Part shown: in pieces, positions 53,174 to 62,162 of the stretch | Layout of the letters: each line of letters opens with the position of its first letter | Numbering within the stretch: the stretch's first letter is position 1 | DNA from: Arthrobacter sp. zg-Y844 | Lineage (GTDB): Bacteria > Actinomycetota > Actinomycetes > Actinomycetales > Micrococcaceae | Reading direction: 5' to 3' | NCBI RefSeq assembly: GCF_024385465.1 | Contig: NZ_JANFLS010000001.1 | Coordinates: 496,001-560,000, forward strand | DNA length: 64,000 nt | Made by a program: the position numbers and the translations under genes | The notes under the pieces: generated by a model | Told to the model about the DNA's origin: nothing | The model's input: the letters and a program-made list of their open reading frames with translations, nothing else | Databases searched by the model: none

Positions 53174-54085
53174 CTATACGGGCTCCGGCGCAAGATCAGC
53201 CGCGCGGGCCCGGACCAGGTCAATGAAAGCCCTGGACCGGCGGGAAAGCCGCCGACGGCTTGACCATCCGATTCCCGCACGCTCCAGCGGCGGCGCCGGC
53301 ACAACCCGCAGGGCCACAACCGGCAGGCCTTCATAGCTGGTGGATGTGCGGGGACGCTGGATGAACAGCGAATACCCTGCACCACGGGCTACCAATGAGC
53401 GGATGAATTCGAATTGCTGGCTGCGCAACCCGATCCGCGGAGACAGGCCCAACGACGAGAAATAGCCCAGAATATCGTCGGCAGACGGCGGCACGTCCAT
53501 CAATAGCAGCGGTTCCTCTGCCAGGTCAGCTGCAGAGACGCTCGGCTGGGAGGCCAGCGGATGCTCCGGCGCGAGGATCGCGTGCATGCAGGTGTCATAA
53601 AGCGCCGCGGACTCCACGGAATCGAACTCATGCAGGTTGTAGGCCAGCACCAGGTCCACCTCCCCGCGGGCCAGCTTCTCCACCAATTCCGAACGGCTGC
53701 CTGTGACTACGTCCAGCTTCACTTTGGGGTGATCGCGGGCAAAGTCCTGCCACAGGAGCGGAATCATGGTGGGGGCAAGGGACGGGAAGCAGCCGATTGT
53801 CAGCGTTCCACTTAGCTCGGTCCCGCTGCCGAGCTGCTGGAGTTCCGCTACGTCGTCCAAAATCGTTTCAACGCTGGCCAGGATGATCCGCCCGTTGGCA
53901 GTCAGATCGATCCCCTGGGCCTTGGTCCGGATACAGAGGGCGCTGCCCAGGGCCGATTCGAGGTCATCAAGGGCCGCTGCAACCGAAGAGCGCGAAACCC
54001 GCTCCGCTTCGGCTGCCGCACTGATGCTGCCGTTCAAAGCAACGGCCCGGAAATACTCGAGCTGGCGGAGGGTGAACTTCGGCAT
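53174..54085 (-). CDS. LysR-family regulator
   Basis: A 303-residue LysR protein: HTH at LRQLEYFRAVALNGSISAAAEAERVSRSSVAAALDDLE (residues about 6-43; unusual that the middle reads AEAERVSRSS), then the periplasmic-binding-like effector domain (about 90-290). Position next to the MFS transporter, on the same strand and 25 bases downstream, suggests it controls that transporter. Effector unknown. Confidence 0.92.
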   Translation of the reverse strand: MPKFTLRQLEYFRAVALNGSISAAAEAERVSRSSVAAALDDLESALGSALCIRTKAQGIDLTANGRIILASVETILDDVAELQQLGSGTELSGTLTIGCFPSLAPTMIPLLWQDFARDHPKVKLDVVTGSRSELVEKLARGEVDLVLAYNLHEFDSVESAALYDTCMHAILAPEHPLASQPSVSAADLAEEPLLLMDVPPSADDILGYFSSLGLSPRIGLRSQQFEFIRSLVARGAGYSLFIQRPRTSTSYEGLPVVALRVVPAPPLERAGIGWSSRRRLSRRSRAFIDLVRARAADLAPEPV

Positions 54086-54109
54086 TGCCCGCCTCCCCGC
54101 TCGATCCGG

Positions 54110-55411
54110 CTACCGGAGCTCGGTGCCCTTGGTCTCGGGCATCTTGATGATGACCAACGCGCTGATCAGGCACAAGACAACCATATAGGCGACGAAAATC
54201 CAATGAATGCTCTGACTCGACAACCACGTGTTCAGGTAGGGCGCGGTCCCGCCGAAGATAGCCCCGGAGGTGGCATAGCCGATCCCGATAATGGTGGCGC
54301 GCAGCCGGGTGGGCACCAGCTCGGAGAACACTGCCCCGAGCGGTGCGCAGTTGGCCGCCAGCAGCACGGAGCCGATCGCCATCGTGCCGAACAGCGCAAG
54401 CGGATTGCCGCTGAGCATGCCTTCCAGCGGGAAGGCCATCAGCGCAAAGCCGGCAGCGAAGACCATCAGCACCGGCCTGCGGCCCCACTTGTCCGAGAGC
54501 CTGCCCATGACAGGCACCGCCAGCAGGAACACCGACTGGCCCAGCAGCCCGGCCACGAGGGAGGCATTCGGATCCATCCCGAACTCCCGGGCCGCGTAGC
54601 CCGGCGCAAAAATGAACCAGGTGTAGAAGGCGACGACGCCGCTGATGGTCAGTCCGACAATGCGCAGCAGGGCTGCCCGCTCCCGGCCCAGCTCGGCCAA
54701 CACTGCCGAGAGGGTCGGACGCTCTCCGCCGGCGGCTTCCTTGGCCGCAGTGTGGACATCGGATTCACTCATGGTCCGGCGGATGTAGATGGCATAAAGG
54801 CCAAGCACGGCCCCGACGGCGAAGGGAATACGCCAGCCGAAATCTGCCATCTGGTCTGCCGTGAAGAGAGCGGTCAGCAGCACGCCGAGGCCTGTGGCAA
54901 GCATTGTGCCGGCTGCCACTCCCAGCCACGGGGTGCTGGACCACAGCCCCCGCTTCTCCTTCGGTGCCATTTCCGCAAGATAGGTAAACGCCGATCCGGT
55001 TTCACCGCCGTGGGAGAGCCCCTGCAGGATTCGTGCCAGCAACAGGATGACCGCGGCGAATGCTCCCACCGATTCAAAGGTGGGCGCCACGGCGATCGCG
55101 AGGCTTCCCACCGCCGCAAGCAGGATGGCAAGGGTGAGGCTGAATCGCCGGCCCCGCTCGTCCGCAATCCGGCCGAAGACCCAGCCGCCCACCGGACGCA
55201 TGAGGAATCCAACGGCAAAGACGGCGAGGGTTGAAAGCAGGCTGGAAATCGGGTCCTCGGAAACGAAGAACTGGGCCGCAAAGAAGGGCGCGAAGATCGC
55301 ATAGATGTTCCAGTCGAACCATTCGAGTGCGTTGCCGATGTTTACGGCCAGCAGATCCTTGCCTTTCCGCCCCCTGGCGCGGGGTGGAGCGGTCTCGTAA
55401 CTCTGCGTCAT
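54110..55411 (-). CDS. MFS metabolite:H+ symporter
   Basis: A 433-residue transporter of the SHS/MHS family (12 helices). GNALEWFDWNIYAIFAPFFA at the start, RPVGGWVFGRIADERGRR, and LLARILQGLSHGGETGSA (motif between helices 4 and 5) are typical of alpha-ketoglutarate/shikimate/citrate symporters. Probably imports an organic acid or related compound; substrate unknown. It sits upstream of the LysR gene and forms a pair with it. Confidence 0.92.
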   Translation of the reverse strand: MTQSYETAPPRARGRKGKDLLAVNIGNALEWFDWNIYAIFAPFFAAQFFVSEDPISSLLSTLAVFAVGFLMRPVGGWVFGRIADERGRRFSLTLAILLAAVGSLAIAVAPTFESVGAFAAVILLLARILQGLSHGGETGSAFTYLAEMAPKEKRGLWSSTPWLGVAAGTMLATGLGVLLTALFTADQMADFGWRIPFAVGAVLGLYAIYIRRTMSESDVHTAAKEAAGGERPTLSAVLAELGRERAALLRIVGLTISGVVAFYTWFIFAPGYAAREFGMDPNASLVAGLLGQSVFLLAVPVMGRLSDKWGRRPVLMVFAAGFALMAFPLEGMLSGNPLALFGTMAIGSVLLAANCAPLGAVFSELVPTRLRATIIGIGYATSGAIFGGTAPYLNTWLSSQSIHWIFVAYMVVLCLISALVIIKMPETKGTELR

Positions 55412-55552
55412 TGCGGCTCCTCATCGAGCGGGTGGACTCATGTCCTCACAGTGTCGCCGTGACCGTTGAAAACCTCAACGAGTTATTTCCGCCATGCCAT
55501 GTCGGAAATACAGCCATCCCGGCTGCCCTCCGGCAGAGGTACCGTCAAAGCC

Positions 55553-56173
55553 ATGACGACGCAGACATCCGGCACCGGCAGCAGCGGCGCTGACAGCTCC
55601 CGCGGCACAGGCGAATCGGTCCCCCCGGCGACGGGAGAAGCTCCGGGAGAAACCCCGGCCCCGGCAGCGGGAGCCTCCACGGCCCCGGCTGCAGCATCAC
55701 ACGATGCCCAGCCGCCCAGCACCCCGGGAATGGTTTTCCTGGCCACCTTCGTCATCGATATCGGGGAACCCCTCGAAATCGGGCCCACCACCGAAGGCAC
55801 CAGACGCCTTATCCCGATCCTCGGGGGCACGGTCCGGGGCCCGCTGCTCAACGGCAAGGTCCTGCCGGGCGGAGCGGACTTCCAACTGCTGCGCTCAGCT
55901 ACCCTCACTGAGCTCGAAGCCAAGTATTCGATCGAGACGGACAGCGGAGAGCGGATCTACGTCACCAATTTCGGCGTTCGGTCTGGATCAGCCGAGGACA
56001 TTGCCGCCTTGGTGCGCGGCGATGAAGTCGATCCCGCACGCATCTACTTTCGATGCACGCCCCGAATGCTCTCGGGCGGACCCGAATGGGCCTGGCTATC
56101 CTCCCGCATCCTCGTTGGTTCGGGTACGAGGCTTCCCTCGGCGGTTCGGATCAGCATCTGGGTCCTCGACTAG
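55553..56173 (+). CDS. DUF3237 protein with disordered N-terminus
   Basis: About 206 residues. The first 60 are Ala/Pro/Gly/Ser/Thr-rich (GTGSSGADSSRGTGES). The rest (about 62-206) is a DUF3237 beta-barrel domain: FVIDIGEPLEIGPTTEGTRR, GTVRGPLLNGKVLPGGADFQ and YIRCTPR-like YFRCTPRML. The function is unknown. The start is uncertain; the ATG at 55553 is chosen over a longer frame from 55466. The gene is divergent from the MFS gene and convergent with menD. Confidence 0.75.
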   Translation: MTTQTSGTGSSGADSSRGTGESVPPATGEAPGETPAPAAGASTAPAAASHDAQPPSTPGMVFLATFVIDIGEPLEIGPTTEGTRRLIPILGGTVRGPLLNGKVLPGGADFQLLRSATLTELEAKYSIETDSGERIYVTNFGVRSGSAEDIAALVRGDEVDPARIYFRCTPRMLSGGPEWAWLSSRILVGSGTRLPSAVRISIWVLD

Positions 56174-56219
56174 GTGGAGGATGTGCGAAGGGACGTTTTC
56201 CGGCCCTACCCGCGCAGCA

Positions 56220-57986
56220 CTAGCTCCGCACCGCTGCCCCCACAGCCGACTGCACCTGCTGATGCAGGCTGCGCAGCGTCTGGCGCGCGGTGCGTACTTC
56301 CAGCACCGACCGTCCGCAGACAGGTTCGGCCAGGGCGGCTTCGAGTTCGTCGGCAGAGCGGATCACTTGGTGCCGGACACCGTAGCCGCGGCACAGTGCG
56401 GCCAGATCGGCCCGGTGCGGTGTCCCGAAGAATCGTTCCACCAAGGCCGTGTACCGGGGGTCCTCCCCCAGTGCACCATGTTCGAGGACGGAGAAAATGC
56501 CGCCGCCGGCGTCGTTCAACACGATGATCTGCAGGTCCGGCTCATCCTCCCCGTCGCCAAGGAGCAGGGCACCGGCGTCGTGCAGGAATGTGAGGTCACC
56601 CAGCAGCAGCCGGGTGGGAATGCCGTTGGCGAGCGCAATGCCCGTGGCCGTGGAAATGGTCCCATCGATTCCGGCCAGGCCGCGGTTCGCGTACACGTCC
56701 AGCGGATGCCAGCCCGGAGAGGCAACCAGGTCCATGTCCCGGATGACGTTGGAGGAACCGAGTACCAGATTTGCGTCTGCAGCGTCCCACACCAGGTCCG
56801 CGACCTGCAGGCCCGTGAGTCCGGCCTGCTGTTCCAGCAGGTTGTTCAGCGTGTTCATGGCCGCTTCCGAGGCCGTCCGCCACTGCTCAAGCCAGCCGGG
56901 CGCACCGGTTCCGGCGAACTCGAAGAGCCCGGGAATGTCGCTGATGATGGTTTCCGGACGCCGTCCCTCGGTAAACCAGTTCACCGGCCGGGGCAGGTAA
57001 AGGGCTTTTTCGACGTCGGTACGGGCCAGCAGTCCGGCGACCGGACGGGAGAGCGTGGGGCGGCCGAACACCACAACGCGTTCAATCATCGGTCCGAGTT
57101 CCGGCAGCAGCAGGCGGTACGCACCCACGGCGTTGGGACCGAAGCGGGCGTTGGAGGACGGTTCCGCCAGCAGCGGCAGCCCGGCACGCAGGGCAAAGAG
57201 CGCAGCGAGCTCCCCGGCGCCGTCACCCGCCACCACCACGGTGCGGTGAGCGCCGGGAATCGGCGGATCGGCGGCGGGGACCCGGTCCTCCGCCGGAACC
57301 GGTGCGGAGGCAGGCAAAGCCTCCGGAATGGAACCGGATTCAAGGAACAAGGGGTCGGTTTCGCCGGGCGTCAGCGGATCCCGGAACTGGAGGTTCACGT
57401 GCACCGGTCCCACGGGAATGCCGTTGCCGAGGCGGGCCAGGGCGGCGGAAATGGCTTCGGCAGGATCGGTGCCGGCCTCCACATCCGCAGCCGTCACCGG
57501 GAAGTGGGCAAAGAGGCCCGGCTGCACGGTGGTTTGGTTGGCACCGGTGCCGTGCAGCTCGGCCGGCCTGTCCGCGGAGAGGACCACCAGCGGAACGCCG
57601 CCATGGTGGGCTTCCATCACGGCAGGCATCAGTTCACCCACGGCAGTGCCCGACGTCGTCACGACGGCTGCGGGACGGCGCCCGCCGCGCGCCAGGCCGA
57701 GGGCAGTAAAGCCGGCAACCCGTTCATCAATCCGTACGTGCACCCGCATCCGGTCCTGCAGTTCCGCTTCCGCCAGCGCGTAGGCCAGCGGTGCGCTGCG
57801 CGATCCCGGGGCCAGGACGACGTCGCGCACTCCTGCGGAAGCCAGGGCGGCGACGGCGGAGCGGGCTGCCTGCAGGGAGCTCAATCCGGTCCGCGACCCA
57901 TCCACTGGGTCAGGAGTGCCTGCCGCAGAGGAGGCAGACGGTCCGGATGCGGAGGACGGGTTGGGAGACTTCGGGGTTCCGTTCAC
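56220..57986 (-). CDS. menD: SEPHCHC synthase
   Basis: A 588-residue thiamine-diphosphate enzyme that joins 2-oxoglutarate and isochorismate. Family marks: VVLAPGSRSAPLAYAL near the start, VVTTSGTAVGELMPAVMEAHH, VLSADRPAELHGTGANQT, and the ThDP fold RGLAGIDGTISTATGIALA with LTFLHDAGALLLGDGEDE. GTG start; TAGGAT six bases before it suggests a leaderless mRNA. Its neighbours are unrelated, so men genes are scattered. Substrate isochorismate comes from menF about 7 kb away. Confidence 0.95.
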   Translation of the reverse strand: MNGTPKSPNPSSASGPSASSAAGTPDPVDGSRTGLSSLQAARSAVAALASAGVRDVVLAPGSRSAPLAYALAEAELQDRMRVHVRIDERVAGFTALGLARGGRRPAAVVTTSGTAVGELMPAVMEAHHGGVPLVVLSADRPAELHGTGANQTTVQPGLFAHFPVTAADVEAGTDPAEAISAALARLGNGIPVGPVHVNLQFRDPLTPGETDPLFLESGSIPEALPASAPVPAEDRVPAADPPIPGAHRTVVVAGDGAGELAALFALRAGLPLLAEPSSNARFGPNAVGAYRLLLPELGPMIERVVVFGRPTLSRPVAGLLARTDVEKALYLPRPVNWFTEGRRPETIISDIPGLFEFAGTGAPGWLEQWRTASEAAMNTLNNLLEQQAGLTGLQVADLVWDAADANLVLGSSNVIRDMDLVASPGWHPLDVYANRGLAGIDGTISTATGIALANGIPTRLLLGDLTFLHDAGALLLGDGEDEPDLQIIVLNDAGGGIFSVLEHGALGEDPRYTALVERFFGTPHRADLAALCRGYGVRHQVIRSADELEAALAEPVCGRSVLEVRTARQTLRSLHQQVQSAVGAAVRS

Positions 57987-57992
57987 CCTTCC

Positions 57993-57998
57993 ATCCTA
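57993..57998 (-). promoter_or_regulatory. -10 box of a probable leaderless menD promoter
   Basis: TAGGAT on the minus strand followed by GGAAGG and the GTG start. The purine run could also be a Shine-Dalgarno, but it abuts the start codon, too close for one. Confidence 0.4.
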
Positions 57999-58216
57999 GG
58001 GTTCGGGACATCCGGGCCGTAGCAGCCGCAGTGCAGGGTCGCTGGGCAAGGGCTCCCGATCCGAGCTGCACACCGAGCCGAATCCCTTCTTTCTGAACGG
58101 GACATAATGCTTTGCCCGGAAGGTCTAACCGTAGCTTCGCGCCGTCCCTACACTGTTGGAACCAGCACCTTGAGACTCGTTCGGCGCACAGGCGCGCCGA
58201 GACCGGAAGGTCCGCT

Positions 58217-59305
58217 ATGACGCAGACCCACAGAATCGCAACCATCGCCGGAGACGGGATCGGACAGGAAGTGGTGCCCGAAGGAATGCGGGCGTTGGCT
58301 GCCGCAGCTGAGGCTTTTGACTTCACCCTGAAAAGCACCGACTTCGATTTTGCCAACGGCGACTACTACCTCAAGCACGGCAGGATGCTGCCCGACAACT
58401 GGGTTGAGCAGCTTGAGGGTTTCGACGCCATCTTTTTCGGCGCTGTCGGTTCCCCTGAGACGGTTCCGGACCATATATCCCTGTGGGGAAGCCTCCTCCA
58501 GTTTCGCCGCCACTTCGACCAGTACGTCAACCTCCGCCCGGTGAAGCTGCTGGCCGGAGTTCGGAGTCCGCTGGCCGGACGCCGGCCCGGGGACATCGAC
58601 TTTTACGTGGTCCGCGAGAACACCGAGGGCGAGTACTCCAGCATTGGCGGGCGGATGTTCGAGGGCACCGACAGGGAAACGGTGATCCAGGAAACGGTCA
58701 TGACCAGGACCGGTGTAGACCGCATCCTCAAGTACGCATTCGACCTGGCCCGCAGCCGGCCCAAGAAGCACCTGACCTCCGCCACCAAAAGCAACGGAAT
58801 TTCGGTGACCATGCCGTACTGGGACGAGCGGGTAGCTCGAATGTCCGGCAAGTACGCAGATGTGAGGATCGACAGCTACCACATCGACATCCTTACGGCG
58901 CACTTCGTGCTGCATCCCGACAGGTTTGACGTGGTCGTGGCCAGCAACCTCTTCGGCGACATCCTCTCGGACCTGGGCCCGGCATGCACGGGCACCATCG
59001 GCGTCGCGCCCAGCGGCAACATAAACCCCGAACGCCGCTTCCCGAGCCTTTTCGAACCTGTCCACGGATCCGCTCCGGACATTGCCGGCCAGGGGATCGC
59101 GAATCCCATCGGCCAGATCTGGAGCGCGTCCATGATGCTGCAGCACCTGGGCGAGCAGGCAGCAGCAGCCGCCGTGGTCCAGGCGTTCGAGAACGTGCTG
59201 GCCCGGTCAGACGTCTCCCTCACGCCCGATCTCGGCGGCAGCGGAACCACCGAACAGCTGGGAAAGGCCATAGCCGATGAAATCAGTGCCGTAGCCGCCG
59301 GATAA
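58217..59305 (+). CDS. Tartrate/D-malate-type dehydrogenase (isopropylmalate DH family)
   Basis: A 362-residue NAD-dependent beta-decarboxylating dehydrogenase. DFYVVRENTEGEYSSIGG, TSATKSNGISVTMPYWDERV and FGDILSDLGPACTGTIGVA and FEPVHGSAPDIAGQGIANP are the family motifs. The RRHFDQYVNLRPVKLL segment and GIANPIGQIWSASMMLQHLG point to tartrate dehydrogenase/D-malate dehydrogenase rather than LeuB. The ATG of MTQTHRIA follows GGAAGG. It is followed 109 bases later by a dicarboxylate transporter. Confidence 0.88.
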   Translation: MTQTHRIATIAGDGIGQEVVPEGMRALAAAAEAFDFTLKSTDFDFANGDYYLKHGRMLPDNWVEQLEGFDAIFFGAVGSPETVPDHISLWGSLLQFRRHFDQYVNLRPVKLLAGVRSPLAGRRPGDIDFYVVRENTEGEYSSIGGRMFEGTDRETVIQETVMTRTGVDRILKYAFDLARSRPKKHLTSATKSNGISVTMPYWDERVARMSGKYADVRIDSYHIDILTAHFVLHPDRFDVVVASNLFGDILSDLGPACTGTIGVAPSGNINPERRFPSLFEPVHGSAPDIAGQGIANPIGQIWSASMMLQHLGEQAAAAAVVQAFENVLARSDVSLTPDLGGSGTTEQLGKAIADEISAVAAG

Positions 59306-59414
59306 CCCGAAGGGGTTTCGACGGTCGTATGTTGCCGCTTCAGCTCCACGGCGGCACACCACGGGCCGCGGCCCGTCGAACCGAGAAAATGCACCCAATA
59401 TGCGGAGGACGAAG

Positions 59415-61043
59415 ATGTCCCAGAATGTGCCGCTGTCCATGCCGGCCCCGAAGACGCCGGGGTTCACCGATGTGAAAGCCGCCCTGCTGGGCGGGAAAAC
59501 GTTCCGAAGCCTGAGCGAACAGTCCCTCTCTCCCCGTGAGGAGAAGTTTGAGCGGGCACGCCAGACGCTGGGGTTGTTCCTCGCCCCGGCCGTTGCACTC
59601 GTCTTTGCCCTCCTGCCCACAGCGATGGACCCGACCCAGCAACTGCTGGCTGCCGTCCTGCTCGGGGTGATCATCCTGTGGATCTGTGAACCGGTGCCCA
59701 TCCCCGTGGGTGGCCTCATGGGGGTTGCCGCCGTCGTGATCCTCGGGATCGCACCGGCCGCAGAGGTTCTGCAGCCCTTTGGCTCCACGACCATCTTCAC
59801 GTTTATCGGCGCCTTCATACTGGCCCAGGCCATGCTCAAGCACGGCATCGCGCAGCGGCTGGCCTTCGCCGTCCTGTCCATCCCGGGAGTGGCAAAATCG
59901 ACCTACCGCATCATCACCGCCTTCGGCGTGATCACCTGCCTGCTCTCGGCCTTCGTCTCGAACACCGCGACGGTGGCCATGCTCCTGCCTACTGCCCTGG
60001 GCATCCTGACGGTCATCGGCGAACTTATGCAGGCCCGTGGCACCGTCAAATCCGACTTCGATCCGCTGCGCCTGCGCGTCGGTGCCGCACTGATGCTGAT
60101 GCTGGCCTACGGCGCCAGCGTCGGCGGCCTACTCACGCCCGTGGGTTCCCCGCCGAACCTCATCGGCCGGGGCCTGATTGAGGAAGCGACCGGGGTGCGC
60201 ATCTCGTTTGCCCAGTGGACCGCTACCGCTGCACCGCTCTGCCTCGCCATGTTCATCGTGCTCGCGCTCGTTATGTTCCTGCTCAACAAGCCCGAGATCC
60301 GCAGGATTGAAGGCGTTGACGGGTTCATCAGCGAGAAAAAGGCCGAGCAGGGCAAGATGAAGCGGGCGGAGGTCAACACCCTCATCGCCTTCGGCTTTAC
60401 CGTCACCCTGTGGCTGCTCCCCGCGTTCGCGAGCCTCATCTTCGGCACGGACTCCGGGCAGTACATCTTCCTGGACGACAGGCTGGACGAAGGCATCGTG
60501 GCAGTGCTCGGGGCCTCGCTGCTGTTCATCCTGCCCACCGACTGGAAGAAGCGCGAAGCCACCCTCACCTGGGCGGATGCCGCCAAGATCGACTGGGGAA
60601 CCATCATCCTCTTCGGTACCGGCATCATCTTCGGTTCCCTGCTCTCGGCAACGGGCCTGGCCGAAACCATAGGAACCACCGCCTCCGACACCCTGGGTGT
60701 CACCAGCGTCATCACCATCACCGCTTTCTCGGTGATCCTGGCGATCCTTATCTCCGAAACCACCAGCAACACCGCGTCTGCGGCCGTCGTCGTACCCATC
60801 GTGATTCCCCTGTGCATAGCGATGGACGTGGACCCGTTCATCCCCGCCCTGGCGGCGAGCTTCGCGGCGTCGTTCGGCTTTATGCTCCCGGTATCGACGC
60901 CGCAGAACGCCATTGTCTACGGGTCCGGAACCATACCCATCACGAGGATGATCCGCACGGGACTCGTTTTCGACATCCTCGGGGCAGCGCTCATCATCAG
61001 CATTGTGCCCATCATGGTGGGGGTCACCGGCATCGGCGGCTGA
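59415..61043 (+). CDS. DASS-family (SLC13-type) di/tricarboxylate transporter
   Basis: A 542-residue transporter of the divalent anion:sodium symporter family with about 11-12 helices. Both substrate/Na SNT repeats are visible: FVSNTATVAMLLPTAL and ISETTSNTASAAVVVPIVI; SVGGLLTPVGSPPNLIG and GFMLPVSTPQNAIVYGSG are also diagnostic. It probably imports malate/tartrate/succinate for the neighbouring dehydrogenase. ATG at 59415 has GGAGGACG upstream; the in-frame ATG at 59400 lacks one. Confidence 0.92.
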   Translation: MSQNVPLSMPAPKTPGFTDVKAALLGGKTFRSLSEQSLSPREEKFERARQTLGLFLAPAVALVFALLPTAMDPTQQLLAAVLLGVIILWICEPVPIPVGGLMGVAAVVILGIAPAAEVLQPFGSTTIFTFIGAFILAQAMLKHGIAQRLAFAVLSIPGVAKSTYRIITAFGVITCLLSAFVSNTATVAMLLPTALGILTVIGELMQARGTVKSDFDPLRLRVGAALMLMLAYGASVGGLLTPVGSPPNLIGRGLIEEATGVRISFAQWTATAAPLCLAMFIVLALVMFLLNKPEIRRIEGVDGFISEKKAEQGKMKRAEVNTLIAFGFTVTLWLLPAFASLIFGTDSGQYIFLDDRLDEGIVAVLGASLLFILPTDWKKREATLTWADAAKIDWGTIILFGTGIIFGSLLSATGLAETIGTTASDTLGVTSVITITAFSVILAILISETTSNTASAAVVVPIVIPLCIAMDVDPFIPALAASFAASFGFMLPVSTPQNAIVYGSGTIPITRMIRTGLVFDILGAALIISIVPIMVGVTGIGG

Positions 61044-61074
61044 CGCCGACGTGACATATGCGCGGCTCGGTATC

Positions 61075-62076
61075 CTAACGCTGCCGGGCCGTCACCAACT
61101 GCGCATGCACCCGCTCCAACCGGTCCAGCCACCACTTCCGTCGCTCCGGCGGGGCGGCAAACCGTTCGAGCAACTCCTCGGACACCGGCACGTCCCGCAC
61201 GGCCAGGGCACCGCCGTCGGGCACCAGCGATTCTTCGGTCACGTCTCCGGCCATGAGCGACAAGGTACCCAGCCCGCAGGCATAGGGCAGCTCGGGCAGC
61301 GCAGCGGCCAGCGCGACGCCGGTACGGATTCCCACGGATGTGTCGATGGCGGAGCTCACCACGGCCGGCAGCCCGGCCTGCGCCACAATCTCGACGGCCC
61401 GGCGTACCCCGCCCAACGGGGCCGCCTTGATGACGATCAGGTCCGCGGCGTCTTCCCGGGCGACCTTCAGCGGGTCGCTTTCCTTCCGCACGCTTTCATC
61501 GGCGGCGATCAGCACGGGAACTCCGCGCCGGCGCAGCTCGGTCCGGACGGCACGAAGGCCGTCAATGCCCGCTACGGGTTGTTCGGCATATTCCAGCCCG
61601 GCCTCGGCCAGCAGGGTCAGCGTGTCGACGGCGGTGGGCACGTCCCAGCCCGCGTTGGCGTCCACCCGGATACCGGCGTCGGGCAGCAGCCGGCGGACCT
61701 CGGCCACCCGGGCGAGGTCCTCCTGCGGGGCCTGGCCGGTCTCGGCAACCTTGACCTTGACGGCAGGGACCTTCCCGAACCGGGCCAGCACGCCCTCCAC
61801 CTGGTGCACCGGCACGGCGGGGACCGTGCCGTTCACCGGGATGGACTTCCGCACCGCTGCGGGATAGCCCTGCCAGGCCGCTTCCAAGGCCGAGGCGAGC
61901 CAGGGTGAGGCCTCTGCGTCGGAGTATTCCGGGAACGGGGCAAACTCGCCCCAGCCTGCCGGCCCCTCGATCAGCAGGGCCTCGCGGTGCAGGATGCCGC
62001 GGAACTTCACCCGCATGGGAATGGAGACCACGCGGGCTCCGGCTAGGAGGGCAGACAGGTCAGGATTGTTCGGCAC
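61075..62076 (-). CDS. menC: O-succinylbenzoate synthase
   Basis: A 333-residue enolase-superfamily dehydratase. Catalytic lysines in VPAVKVKVAETG and ADLIVIKAAPLGGVRRA; metal ligands in GIRVDANAGWD, EYAEQPVAG and IAADESVRKES. It dehydrates SHCHC to o-succinylbenzoate in menaquinone synthesis. It is shorter-barrelled than E. coli MenC but fits the actinobacterial type. Convergent with the DASS transporter and divergent from the PAP2 gene. Confidence 0.92.
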   Translation of the reverse strand: MPNNPDLSALLAGARVVSIPMRVKFRGILHREALLIEGPAGWGEFAPFPEYSDAEASPWLASALEAAWQGYPAAVRKSIPVNGTVPAVPVHQVEGVLARFGKVPAVKVKVAETGQAPQEDLARVAEVRRLLPDAGIRVDANAGWDVPTAVDTLTLLAEAGLEYAEQPVAGIDGLRAVRTELRRRGVPVLIAADESVRKESDPLKVAREDAADLIVIKAAPLGGVRRAVEIVAQAGLPAVVSSAIDTSVGIRTGVALAAALPELPYACGLGTLSLMAGDVTEESLVPDGGALAVRDVPVSEELLERFAAPPERRKWWLDRLERVHAQLVTARQR

Positions 62077-62162
62077 CCTGCCAGCCTACGCTTTGACGCT
62101 CACCGGCTGCCCGCTTCGGGTCGAACAGGTAAGGACCACGATGATGTGGCAATCTGGATGCA

